Of a stretch of 64,000 nucleotides of DNA, positions 12,419-23,647 are shown in pieces. The DNA is from Pseudisothecium myosuroides. Lineage: Eukaryota; Streptophyta; Bryopsida; Hypnales; Lembophyllaceae. Made by a program: the position numbers and the translations under genes. Below the pieces are notes generated by a model that was not told where the DNA came from, made no database searches, and saw only the letters and a program-made list of their open reading frames with translations. The DNA lies in assembly GCA_951799445.1 (NCBI GenBank), contig OX637287.1, forward strand, positions 46,033,724-46,097,723, in the 5' to 3' direction. Within the stretch, counting starts at the first letter, position 1; each line of letters opens with the position of its first letter.

Positions 12419-12681
12419 TTAAAGGACCCAACATGCATAATCCAATCAATTTATGGCTTTTCAAAATCTACTATACAATTTTTTTAAATGAATTTTTAAT
12501 GTGATTTTTCCTCCAAGATCTAGTGTATTTGAGGTTGATTTCTAAGAGCCCTCAATACTACAGAAAGTCAAAATTGCAATGGGTACCCTTGCACAAAATC
12601 ATGAATAGAAAAATCATAATCCATCATTTTGAAAATCAAACTTTTGACGCGAAAACTAGACTTCAAAAAGAATTTTTCAAA

Positions 12682-12966
12682 CACTAGAAGAAAACTGCGT
12701 TGTATTTGCCAAAAACTACGTTGTACTCAACACAAAGTGTGAGGTGGATTTTGTTGAATTCTCCCTTTATAACGTAGAATTTTGCATTCTAATACAAAAT
12801 TCTGCGTTTTCCTTGTCAAATTTTGTGTTGAAATGGTGGAACGCAGAATTTTGTGTTATGAAGGGTGAACCCAACAAAATCCACCCCACACTTTGTGTTG
12901 AGTACAACGCAGTTTTTGGCAAATACAACGCAGATTTGACAAGTTAAACGCAGTTTTCTTCTAGTG
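12682..12966. mobile_element. CACTA-type MITE nested in copy D
   Basis: The ends are CACTAGAAGAAAACTGCGTT and AACGCAGTTTTCTTCTAGTG, the same termini as at 6915-7111. AAA is present on both sides. Long inverted arms cover most of the 285 bp. Copy B shows the uninterrupted site. Confidence 0.85.
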
Positions 12967-13079
12967 AAAAATATAAATTACTAGAAATAGCAACTTGATT
13001 AGGTTTTATTTAACTTCAAAGTATTGTCGACACCAAAATTTGGGGCCTTGGGCATTTAGGGGTTAATACCATCATTGAA

Positions 13080-13730
13080 TTTAACCTAAATTTGAATCTT
13101 CTTAACATAAAATTTTTTGCTCTGTTGATTTTAATTTTTTATGTTGAAGAATTGAATTGAAAGTCAGGGTAAAAAAATTCAAAAAACAACAACTTGATTT
13201 TCTTTCCTAAAAAAATTGTTATGTAGAAGTAGGTACAAGCCGATAGAAAGAAAAACTACATCATTAATAGTTCCAAGATGGAATTGAAATACACTATGCC
13301 AATAGTGAGATTGTTCTAGCAAGCAAAGTCAACTAGATGGAACTTTTTTTTTTTTGTAGTTGTGGAAATTGAGTTCAAAAATGAATCCTACAAGTTATTT
13401 CTTTCAAGAAAATGACTAGATTGTTCAAAAAACAAGATTGTCCATAACTTTCTCATCACTAGTCCGAATAGAATGGATCAAATCTTTCAAAGTAGGCAAA
13501 AATATTTTCATTAGGAAACTAAATTTTTATTATGACTTGTCGTGATTTTTTTGTGCTGCCCGACAATCACCATTTCGGGCTTAGGGTGGCATAACTTTTG
13601 CTTTCAGGCATACATTGGAATAAAAATCATATTCCCCCAAAGCTAATGTACTTTCCTATCTTCAAAAATAGTTTCAAAAAAGCATGTCAGAATTCCAGAT
13701 CATAGGAACTGCCAAACTTTGGAAGAAGTT
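13080..13730. repeat. Decayed relic of the second TTAA-element family
   Basis: Sequence from about 13180 to 13720 aligns with interior parts of the elements at 47345-48240 and 50944-51876, for example the block beginning near 13430 that ends in a CTTTCTCAT motif. No clear ends remain. Confidence 0.5.
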
Positions 13731-14104
13731 GAAGTTTCAGCTGGAGTTTCAGTGGAACCAGTGGAGATTCAATGGATTCAAATGAAGCAAGGGGAGCGTT
13801 AAATAATAACTCAGATGAAGCAATGCGAGATACTTTGATTCCTAAGACGTACATCTATTCGACCAGATGACTTAAAATGATGATGAGCCAATTCGACCAC
13901 ATTTCGTGCCTTTCTCAAACTACAGTACGTTTCCAGACCAATAACAACCCGTCAGCAATCAGGACAGCACACATTACACAACACGAACGTCACAAAGCAC
14001 CCCCGAAGTCCATATTTCGGACTTCATCATGTGGCCATTTGCTTTAATTCCACCACCATAAGAGACACTCCTCTCTATGCTGGAATGAAACTTACGCACC
14101 CGTT

Positions 14105-14398
14105 TCACTGTCTGCACGAACGCTTCACTGTACTCAGCGAACATAAGAGACTCAAGTAACTTTCCTTGGATTGAAACTCCAATATGAAGGCCTTCTTTAG
14201 CACTTCCCAGATAGTCTTAAATCCCAGCCGATTGTTGCTCATACCACCTGACAGCAGCTTCTTCCAAGAAATCTGGGAATAGTTGCAACAAGAGGCTTCA
14301 TCTCGGTCACCATTAACCATGCAAGCCCTCTTGAATCCTCTCAAAGATGCCTCTGCATCTGCTTTATCTTCTCCGAGAAAAATCGGTATGGCTGCCAT
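14105..14398 (-). pseudogene. Retrotransposon gag relic
   Basis: The minus-strand frame starts MAAIPIFLGEDKADAEASL and continues with a FKRAC motif. After a one-base shift it reads PDFLEEAAVRWYEQQS, then returns to WEVLKKAFILEF. This order matches the retrotransposon gag domain of LTR elements (a tryptophan-tyrosine centre followed by W-E-x-x-K-x-A-F). At least one frameshift breaks it and no protease or reverse transcriptase follows. Family call is by motif recognition only. Confidence 0.6.
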
Positions 14399-14435
14399 GT
14401 TGCTCTTACGTTTCGTTATAGTAACCTCATTGATG

Positions 14436-14915
14436 CTATGACTGCAGATAATATCGGTCTCTGCCGACTTGCTTTTCGAATTGAAATATCCCTTTCTGAA
14501 ATGCTGATGTATGGATCTCTATGTCATAACAAGCAATGTTAGCCAAGCTGTCTTCTATCTTGTTCTTACTACGAGGGATGTGATTCTGTGAAAAACACTC
14601 CAGTCTACTTACGAGTAGCATCACCCGATTATGAATAGCTTGCAAATTTGCTGATCTCACTTGCCACTCGCCTGCTACCTGACAGCAAACCAATTTGGAA
14701 CCCTCCTCAACCCCGATGGTTTTGATTCCCAAACGAAGAGCGACTTCAAATCTTCTAATCTTCTAATCTTCTAATCGACTCTAGCGCTGCATGCTCAGCC
14801 TGGCTGCTAGTAATCCCCTTTCCTAAATTCTTTTGACAAAAGACTCACTTCGTAGGCAGGTTTCGCACGGGCTTCAGAAGAGGGTCTATAAGAACCATCA
14901 AAATTTTAATTCCAT
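14436..14915 (-). pseudogene. Retrotransposon RNase H relic
   Basis: Minus-strand pieces carry the RNase H layout in order: FDGSYRPSS (near 14900), AEHAALE (near 14790), then LGIKTIGVEEGSKLVCCQV, and HIPRSKNKIEDSLANIA. The usual Gly-Asp-Ser is Glu-Gly-Ser, so a catalytic Asp is lost. The pieces are in different frames, and a short ATCTTCTA tandem repeat (about 14752-14776) sits in the middle. It lies directly 5' of the gag relic in the same orientation, the reverse of the normal gag-pol order. Confidence 0.6.
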
Positions 14916-15890
14916 ATTGTTGCCTCAGACATCCTATTTGTTATCCACGTACTTTTCCAACTACCGAACCTTGGTAAACATCTCTGCACTTCACTATCAA
15001 AGTTGTGTCTTTGCACTTTTTCTCACAAAATGGACAATCATTTCCCCGGGGACGCGGCTTCAGTTCTTCAATGGTTTTATCATACTCGGAGCTCCAAACA
15101 CAACAAAGGGATCAGGCACATTCAGGTACCAGACTCAGTATCCTAGCAATTTCGAAGTAGATGTCGTTGAAACTCAGTTCTTCTACTTAACCATATGCGT
15201 TGATTACGTTTTAGGAAAGCTAACAACCGTACAAGCAATCCCTCGACTCCTCAACTCTCCCAGATTTTTCCTGTGCTATAATCCAACGTTCATAACTCGC
15301 ACTAAAGGCTTCAGAATGATCAACTCTGAGGCTCATGTGCGGACAGTTGCCCCTGGCTTTCCGCCATTGCAGCTCGCATCAGGGTTCTACGAACGTGCAG
15401 TCTAAAGCTGTAACCATGTAAGTGAACGCCTCGTATGCTTTTCGCCTTGACAACCCTGGCACGAACTTCAGCAGATCCCTGATTGTTAATTTTTAGTGCG
15501 ACCAATTCGTGTCCCGGCAACAAAACCAAATGAAAACTAAGGCAGAAACTTGACATGTCCTTCTCGAGCTCATCCTCAAGGACTCATTCAATCCATTATC
15601 TAGAATTGACACTCGTGATTCCAGTAAGCATTCCCCATTTATTCAATCATCAGCATTACATCCTTTGAACTTGTGTCACTTGTGTCTATCGACTCTCCCC
15701 TCTAAAACAATCTCCACTTCCTGGCTTTCTTCCCCTGCCACTCAGTTATCACCAAGTACATGCCAAGAACTGCTGATACTCACACTCAGAAGTCAGAACT
15801 TTGAACTGATACTGCTTGCTTCCTAGCTAGCCCGGGCTCTCCACAGCCGGTTGATATTCCCAGAGAGCCTGTTGGAATTTTGGGTATGAC
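14916..15890. other. Gene-free stretch between retro relics and OST3 pseudogene
   Basis: Several open stretches exist on both strands but none has a recognisable domain, and the plus-strand one (14833-15405) overlaps the RNase H relic in antisense. Probably more decayed element or gene sequence. Confidence 0.4.
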
Positions 15891-15894
15891 GACA

Positions 15895-16694
15895 CTCACC
15901 TTATCATCGGTCAAAAGCAACACCTAGCCTGCAAATACATGACCTCTGGGAGCTGTAATACACACAAATAAGCAACACGGCATTCGTGCCGACGAAAAGC
16001 CCATGTCTGTAAACAAACATGTCGTCTGCCAACAGTCCAGAAAACCGGCAGTTCCACACCATAACCAGGAAACCAAAACGTATCGATGTGTATGCAAGAA
16101 CGCGAGGATTCACTGTCGAACAATGCGTCCAAACCTTTCCAAGCAACTACCATCAGACACAAAAACAGCGACAAAGAATTAAGAAAGAAGGTCCAATGGC
16201 GATGGGATGCGTATGAATCCACAACTTACTATATATAAAGAGCACAAGCAAGTGCCAGAGCTGCCAATCCCAGGGCTAAAAAGATGCGCAGAGAGTGCAA
16301 AAGCTTGAAGTCCATCGAGTGGGCCAGAAGGCATGGATGCAAGAGCCCGATTTCCAATTATCAAGACCTAGGACCTTCCTCACCGCCACAAAACTAACAG
16401 TGATCGCTACAATCATCACACGCCGGTGCACAATCGTGGACCCGATGTGGGGGGCAAATGGAGTCACGAACAGACACAAACCTCATATGCGGCAGCGCTT
16501 GCACCTTCAACAGCTGAAACACGCCCTGCATTTGCTTCAGCTCCAAATCGCAGAAGAAAACCTTCGCATCGGAGTCTGGCCCTTGGTGATGCTTCCGAAA
16601 AGTCCAAGCCACGAACCCGAATTCTTTCCAAAACTCCACCAGTATCAGCTCCCTCTGGGTGTGCAACTGACTTGCGTCAAAGAAGAGAATGAGC
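15895..16694 (-). pseudogene. OST3/OST6 pseudogene (5' truncated, internal deletion)
   Basis: This is a partial copy of the OST3/OST6 gene at 31221-32240 plus about 400 bp of its 3' flank. Homology begins abruptly at about 16694 (residue ~70 of the parent), runs through the KVFFCDLE-x-KQMQGVFQL block, then jumps from parent residue ~137 to ~288, a deletion of about 440 bp that removes three membrane segments. It resumes at FAPHIGS and ends with AFWPTRWT. Both the signal peptide and much of the lumenal domain are missing, and the two halves are in different frames, so no functional protein is expected. Homology continues into the 3' flank to about 15895. Confidence 0.85.
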
Positions 16695-17967
16695 TTCCGA
16701 GAACTTCAAAAATCATCTGGACATAACCTACGAGGAGGTTGTGTACCTCCTGATCAACCTCCGCCCCCTATGCACAATCTCAATCCTCAAGTCCAAAATT
16801 AGCCCCCTAAGGTGGTGGAGATTCAATTTAGAATGGCACAGGGTCTGGGTCTGTCACTGCAGCTACCCCCTTCAACTGACAAAGGACTTCGTGTGATCAT
16901 TATCAAGCAACCTGACATTCCTAGCAGTTTCAGGTACAGTGCACTTCACAATTCCAGATTATAGCATAAGAATCAATGTCGGTAATAAGCTTGCTGTCAA
17001 TGCTAAGTGTGCGTGGCCAAGAGACCTGAACTCCCTGGAGTCAGCGGAGAAGACCGCAATAAAGACGAGAATGAAGATCAGAAAAATATCAAGGTCGACG
17101 ATGGTCGGCAAGCTCTCCACTTTCCAGACCGGACACCGAAGCCACGTCAGATCAACTTCCAACACGCACGTATCCAAAAGCATTGGTGTATGTGCAAATT
17201 CCAAAGTCTTCCCTCTCTAATAGCAGGACAAAAGGAAGCCAGTTTTATCTTGACAGCTTGCCAGGAGAAACGATCAATGACAATCGACGTATCAAATGAC
17301 GCATTCTTGCAAATGAGGTCTTCTGCCACCTCTAGAATCACCAGTGTAAAACACGATAGTTTCCACAAGTGCGCGGTCCAAGGTGCACTGAGAAAAAAAC
17401 AGAGGGCACGATGATTCAAATCTGTAGATGAAAATACGACGATGTTTCAAACCAAGCGACAGCCACGACTCCAGCAACCCTCAGCCACTAGCAAACCCAA
17501 ATAAGCCCAAGAAACTTGTAATGGTCAAACAACATCCTCTTTGAATTTGACCACCCCCTCGACTCCACCATCTCTGACTACACCACCACAACTCTTGTCA
17601 CCAAAGCGATGCATGAAGGTGCCGCTGGGTACGAGATTCCATCAGCCTCGTTGCATCTTCACCCATACTCAAGCCCATTCACCAAGTCGGATTCCACCTG
17701 CTCAACCAACAAACTACAATTCGCTTGTCACTCAAACCAAATGATGCTTCAGAAAAAATCCAACACCACCTCTCTGAAACCAAGGTGGACCCGACAAAAC
17801 ATCGTCTCTTGCCATATCATGCCGCCGGCTTGGTGATGCTGTAAATGCCTTGAGGAGAGTTTTCAAGAAAAGAGCCAATAACCATTTCCATGTGCTTTGA
17901 TTGGGCCAACTCATGGCGATTTGTCTAAACCATATCCAAGTGTATTAAATAGAGACATAGCAAGGTT
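16695..17967. other. Gene-free stretch downstream of the TNL gene
   Basis: GC content is higher than in the repeats and there are medium open stretches on both strands, but I see no domain or homology to other parts of the window. It may hold the 3' UTR of the TIR-NBS-LRR gene on the right-hand side and decayed gene sequence elsewhere. Confidence 0.4.
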
Positions 17968-20900
17968 TCAATCTGAATCCGTTGAATCTGAATCCGCAGA
18001 ATCATAATACTTTGAACCTAAATCTGAACATTCCCGTATAAGCTTTCCGATTATAATCAGAGATGGGCCCGGATCTTGCTCCTCCCAAGAACTTGAATCC
18101 CAAGCCTTGAATGATTGATGCACTAGCACCTTTCCTCGACAAAGGTCCAACCTAAAGCTCATGCCCTTGTCTATAAAAGGCAACAGCTGCAACAAAGGCA
18201 ACTCAGAAAGCACATGAATATCTCTCTCATGAAGCTCAAGGGCAAAACATCCCCTAAGGTTGAGTTTTTCGAGGTTCCTTGACTTACTCAAGTTGGGCAA
18301 CCGCAACAAATGTTTGCAATCATGAAGATTGAGGCAACGCAATGCAGGCAAATCTCCCAATTCTGCCAAGGATGTCAATCCATTGCTATCACTCAAGTCC
18401 AAATCTTCCAATTGGTTGCATCCATTCAGATTCAATCCCTCGCTAAATTGGCTTATGCACAAACAAAGCTCTCGAAGCTGTCGAGGAATGGAATCCTTTG
18501 AACACACCGCAATTCTCTCTACGTTATATAATGTCAAGACTTGCAATTTGGTTAGAGCAAGCACACTAGGCAACCCACACTTCAAATTGATGTCTGTACA
18601 TAATACTTTTAGGCTGATAAGATGATCTATCCCTGGAACATCAACCAAATCCTCGCAATCCGAAACCTCAAGAGATTGTAGGCTAGACCGACAGGTGGCA
18701 AGTCCCAACAAGGTTTGCAACTTCCGAATTCCGAAAAGCTCCACACTTTCCAAGGACCAACAATTGCTCAAATCCAACAAATGAGCTTCCACCCAAAAAA
18801 GCTCTAGCTTGACTAAACAATGGCATTGTACAAGTGCGTCCGACACCAATACAACAAACCCCCTGATCCTCAATACTTTTAGGGATGAAAGAAGTTGCCC
18901 CACAATACGAACCGGGACATCACCACTAGAATCAAGATGATCCCATCTAAAATAAATAAGATTCTTCATTTCTCCCAAGCCCTCAATTCCATCAATCACT
19001 CTTAGCTCAACGAGTTCCAAAACCCTTAAGCATACCAAGCCCTCCAAATTTAAAACTCCATGTTCCAAAGGCACCCCACAGAGGTGCAATACCTCAACAT
19101 TGGAAAAGTAATCCCATTTGATGCCCTCCACGCTTCCAATCTGACCGACTCCCTCATACTCATTGGGGTCCAATTGCAAACAGTTAATAGTAAGCCGTAT
19201 CAATTTGTGCCAACATCCACCCTTGGGTTTACATTTAAGCTCTGCCAAATCACTGTTCTCTACATACACCCACATCCGTTTCCTCAAGTTGGTTGACTCG
19301 TTGAAAGCTCCTTTCGCTTCAAGTCTTGAAAACTCCAAATACAAGTCATGCATGGTAATTTTTCCACATTTCAAATCCACATGCTGCAACAAGCCTTTTT
19401 GCTCCAACTGCTGCAACTACCATTCCAACAACACCACAAAACAAATTTAAAAACACATATATATATGAGGTCAACATTGCAACTTCTTAGTCACTTCAAA
19501 CCCAAATCAAAACCATCACATTAAATGGAAGTAACTTGGCAAGCAAACTAACATAAATTAGATCATCAAAAACAGACACTCTCAAACAATCTTCATGTAG
19601 CTAAATCCTCAAAAGAATGTCAAAAATAGTAGTCATAGAAAACACAAAAACTTCACATCTAGAACCAACAAAAGATAAGAGGGATAGGTGTACCCTGTAT
19701 ATTATTTCTTCCTCATCTTGCTTGTGTATGGTGCACAACTTTGACAAACAATTGTCAGAATTACTTTCGTGCAAAAAACATCCCACATCCATAAACAAAG
19801 TTTGATCCCTTGGTGGTAGCGAGTCAAAACCACTCCTTAAAATATCAAACACAGGATTTCTTCCGGATAAAGAATTGAAACACTTCACACGAGGCAAATG
19901 CTTAACCCATGATGAAGGATTCTCTCCACGACAACCCAATTGCAATCCCAAAGATTGTAGGGCCAAGGGATGATAGTGATGACCTTGTCCATCACCCTTG
20001 GAGAAATAACACCTCCTAACACAAGTCATTAAATCATGCTTCTCCGCATCTCCAAAAAATTGTTGGCCACAAGAAGCATGTCGCAAAAACAACCTCATAG
20101 CATCCACCTCTCCTAAATCCGGCATCTCAAGACATGCATCTTTATTGACCCCCAAAAGCTCAAGAACACTTTGAGCGCGAGCCGTCACAACCAACAAACT
20201 ATCCATGTGATATGGAAGTTCCAAGAACATCTTTGCCAGTTGGATTGATTGGTGGCTGTCCGAAACATTATCAATTGCCAAAAACGTTCTTCGCTTGAAA
20301 AGAATTTGACGCAAAATGTCCTTGCACTAGAAATACAATCACCACATAATCTATGAGACTCAAAAATTGAATCCATTCCCAAGGATTTCAATGGCATGAA
20401 TTTGAGATTTGGAAGGAAAAATGCATCCTCACACTCATATAATGGTGCATGATGCATCACATTCAATAATGCATGACAAACACTCAAATTCATCAAGAAA
20501 AAACAAGTATTACAAATACTACCACATAATCACAAATGATGACAAAAAAGTAGACTCCACCAAGTCTTCAAAACCGACTCTTCCATAATGTTGGCCTCCC
20601 TAACTTCAATCACTTACATGTAAAGATTAAGCATGTAACCCTAAAAGCTCACCTCCCCTTCATTCAAGTGTTGAATGACATCCACACTTTTCCGAGTCAA
20701 GTCTCGCAAAACCTTTTGAAAGAACTCTTTGGAATCACTAGAAGGAACAATTGGAAATTCAATATGGCAAACCCTCCCTTCATAGTTGCTCGGAAGTTCA
20801 TTGCACAAGGTCTTGCAAGTAGTGGTCTTGCCAATACCACCAACTCCATATATACCAACCACTTTAACATTGTATCTTCTTGAAACCCCAACTTCTTCAA

Positions 20901-21671
20901 TCTTCTCACCAATCACCTATTCAAGCCACCCAAAAAACAAACCAATCAATTGATAGCCCTTTGCATTCAACAACCATATAGACATAATTTCATATCATGA
21001 AGGGAAGCTAAACTAAAAGTGGAAAAACAACTTCAAGACCCAAAATTCATTACCTCCAAAATATTGGATTTTCCTTGCACACGGGAATCGTCCCACTTTA
21101 TGTCTGGAGAAATGGACTTGCAAACATAAGAAACAATCTCCTCTTTATAAGCCACAATCTCCTTCATATTAGTATCATATGGGAGGCCATTGAAAGACTT
21201 CAACACATCTAAGGCGTACTTCCAATCACTCACAATTATTCGATTCCTTGGATCAGCCTTGGCCAAAGCCTCCCACTTTGTAAACCATTTCTTTTGCATG
21301 GTTGAATCCTCCAAACCACCCACTAATAGTCCATAAAACAGGGGAAATATCTTTGGTCCACTAGTAGAACTCTTTGACTCATGGTGTAACTTATGAGCTT
21401 GAACAAAGGCACTCAATTCAATCATGGGCCACTTCGACATGAAATACTCATCGGACACAACCACAATCAACATTTCACATTGCTTGGCAGCTTGAACAAT
21501 CAACTCCGGAAATTGTTCACCCTTTGGTAAGCTCTCATGGCGTCTATCAAAGAAAGGATAGTGAAACTGATCCTCCAAAGCTTCACACAAGTGATCCACA
21601 AACTCCTTTTGAGCTCCACTATGGCTCAAAAAAATCTTGTGCTTGGGTTCCAAGAGAGGATCATTACGCAT
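17968..21671 (-). CDS. TIR-NBS-LRR (TNL) immune receptor, four exons
   Basis: Intracellular NLR receptor expected to sense pathogen effectors; TIR domains of this class act as NAD-hydrolysing enzymes. Exons on the minus strand: 21671-21054, 20916-20653, 20326-19694, 19416-17968, all joined in phase 0, giving 987 residues. TIR (about 10-150) starts HKIFLSHSG and keeps the putative catalytic Glu85 (WPMIEL). NB-ARC has the P-loop GVGGIGKTT (230-238), kinase-2 FLAIDNV (about 309-315, second Asp replaced by Asn), an RNBS-B-like VVTARAQS, a GLPL variant HPLALQSLG, and MHD at 527-529. About ten LRRs follow, ending in an acidic tail (DSADSDSTDSD). An acceptor-like site just upstream (exon start 21690) suggests a non-coding 5' exon; the first ATG after it (21671) was chosen. 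The gene appears intact. Splice sites are predicted by eye. Confidence 0.88.
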
Positions 21672-21690
21672 GGCGTCATTGGACCTGTAC

Positions 21691-23640
21691 CATGAATAAA
21701 ATCTATAAACATCAAATGAACTCAAGGAATTGCAATAATTACAAAACAAAAAGCAAACAAACACGGACAAGAATATCCAAAAGTTGTCAATTCCTACAAA
21801 CAAGAAGGTCCAAAAAAAACATAAGCACTAAAAACAACAGCTAGTGGATGCAAGTTTCATTCTCTCATCCATCTGAAGGAATATATCACCTATGTGAGGT
21901 TTCACCTAAATAACTTCTTGATACATCTCGGTCCAACATCTTTCGCTTCATTGCAGACCTAAAACCCCACTCATCATCATATGCGTGTCAAACACAAGTT
22001 AAAATAATAATCTTCAAATCCAATATTTCCCAATGTACAACCTCAATTTCCGACCACCACATACTCGCATTACACCAACATATCATTCTCAGTATCAAGA
22101 ACTCCTCCAATAATGATTGTTTGTCATCATCATCCTTTGCAAGTAACATGTAGGAGGTCTTCAACAGAATTACACCAATCTGAAAAGATCATGAGGCAAG
22201 TCACCTACAACTCGGGCCACGTGAGATAGCTGATCCTGTCTTCCGTAAAAACTCCGTTAAAACAACCTGACAGACCCACATCAAAATGAAGGCAAAACCC
22301 ATCGTTCCTCTAAGATTTGCCAATTTGATCAAATCTTGCACAGGATCTCTTGAATACTACAACCTTGAGATGTGACTAGTGACAAAATCCATCAGAGTAG
22401 GCTTCGGGTTGAATGGATGAAACCAGACCCTTGACAGCATCTTGCTTGGTGAGAGCAAGATATCAACGATGCCCACTATTACCAATCCTAAGCGAATACT
22501 ATCCCCAACAAGAATATGAAAGCAGAAAAAATCACTCAACAATCTCAATTACCAAGTGAGTTTAGAAAAAACCCTTCACCATCCAGAAATGGAGATGACC
22601 ACCACCATCGAACTCACGCCTGACACCCCCTTTACATTGTCATGGATAGCAATGTGGGCCCTGTCATAGAAGAGGGAGACACGTCTGTAAGTACAATACC
22701 AGTGAACGTTGGTGAACTGAAACTGTCGTGTAAGTATCAAAGAAATGAGTCGAAAAAATAAGAATATACCACAACAAGTACTAAAGCGCCACAGGAGTGG
22801 CATCGTCAATAGAGTGGAGGGACATCAGACCCACCACCAGAGTTTCTTCATCTGATCCCCAATGCAGACATCCACCACTGTAGCTAAACAACTCTCTCCA
22901 AACTGTCGTTATGTGCCTGGCTGCCCCTTAGGACTTGTCTGCAAAAGAGATGGGCAATGAAACAGTGAGCTCTCGCACTTCACCCAGATCCCATGCTCCA
23001 AAATCATAGCTTATGAACCATTTCTTTTTATCCAATGCCATTCCAGAGAGGCTAATCAAGCGGCGTCAAACTTGAACCTTATCAAAACAACTGCGATGCT
23101 CAATCGAAAGCATCAGTTCTAGGTATCAAATGCATTCCTTGGGAACAAATCAGTGTGCCCACAGTTTGCAAATACAAACGAATATACACGCAGTAAGAGA
23201 GCTCGAGCACATATTTGAATCGGTAACACAGCTACTCAGGAGACTGGTTCATTAAAGCCCTGAACTTCACGACATGCTCTCGGACGGGGGCTCCTAACGT
23301 AGCCATTAGTTGCTTCATTCGTGGCTTCTATACAGGTGAACACTCAACCAATAGTCATCAGCAGCAACAGAACAGCAAGCTCAACATTCTAGCAAAGGAA
23401 TAGAGCTCATCACTTAGATGCCAGACCCTCTTCGCCACAGCCATGGACCACCAGTTCTCTCTTCAAACCCTAACACAGAATGGCACACGACTGAGATTCG
23501 GAAATTCTCTAGAACCCACATCATCGCATCTGTCCAAGGAGGAATCGCTCAAGTGTAATATACACTTGAGCCAAATCTCAAGCCAAGAAGACAATAAGTG
23601 TACAACGCTGCCATTCAATTCATCCTAAATTGCAGGTTCG
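21691..23640. other. Upstream region of the TNL gene; no gene recognised
   Basis: About 1.9 kb without a recognisable coding domain. It should contain the promoter and any 5' non-coding exon of the TIR-NBS-LRR gene. A telo-box-like AAACCCTAA lies at 23465-23473. No TIR element was identified here. Confidence 0.4.
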
Positions 23641-23647
23641 ATCCAAC

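Larger units (their letters stand above)
11484..13062. mobile_element. piggyBac-like element, copy D, with two nested insertions
   Basis: TTAA flanks at 11480-11483 and 13063-13066 with ends CCACTAAATGCCCAAGG and the complement of CCCCTAAATGCCCAAGG. Inside are another copy of the same family (E, 11782-12418) and a CACTA MITE (12682-12966). Removing both restores a body of about 650 bp collinear with copy B. Confidence 0.8.

Noticed and set aside
14833..15405. A 190-residue plus-strand open frame
   Set aside because: It runs antisense to the RNase H relic, has no domain, and is best explained as a shadow of the decayed element.
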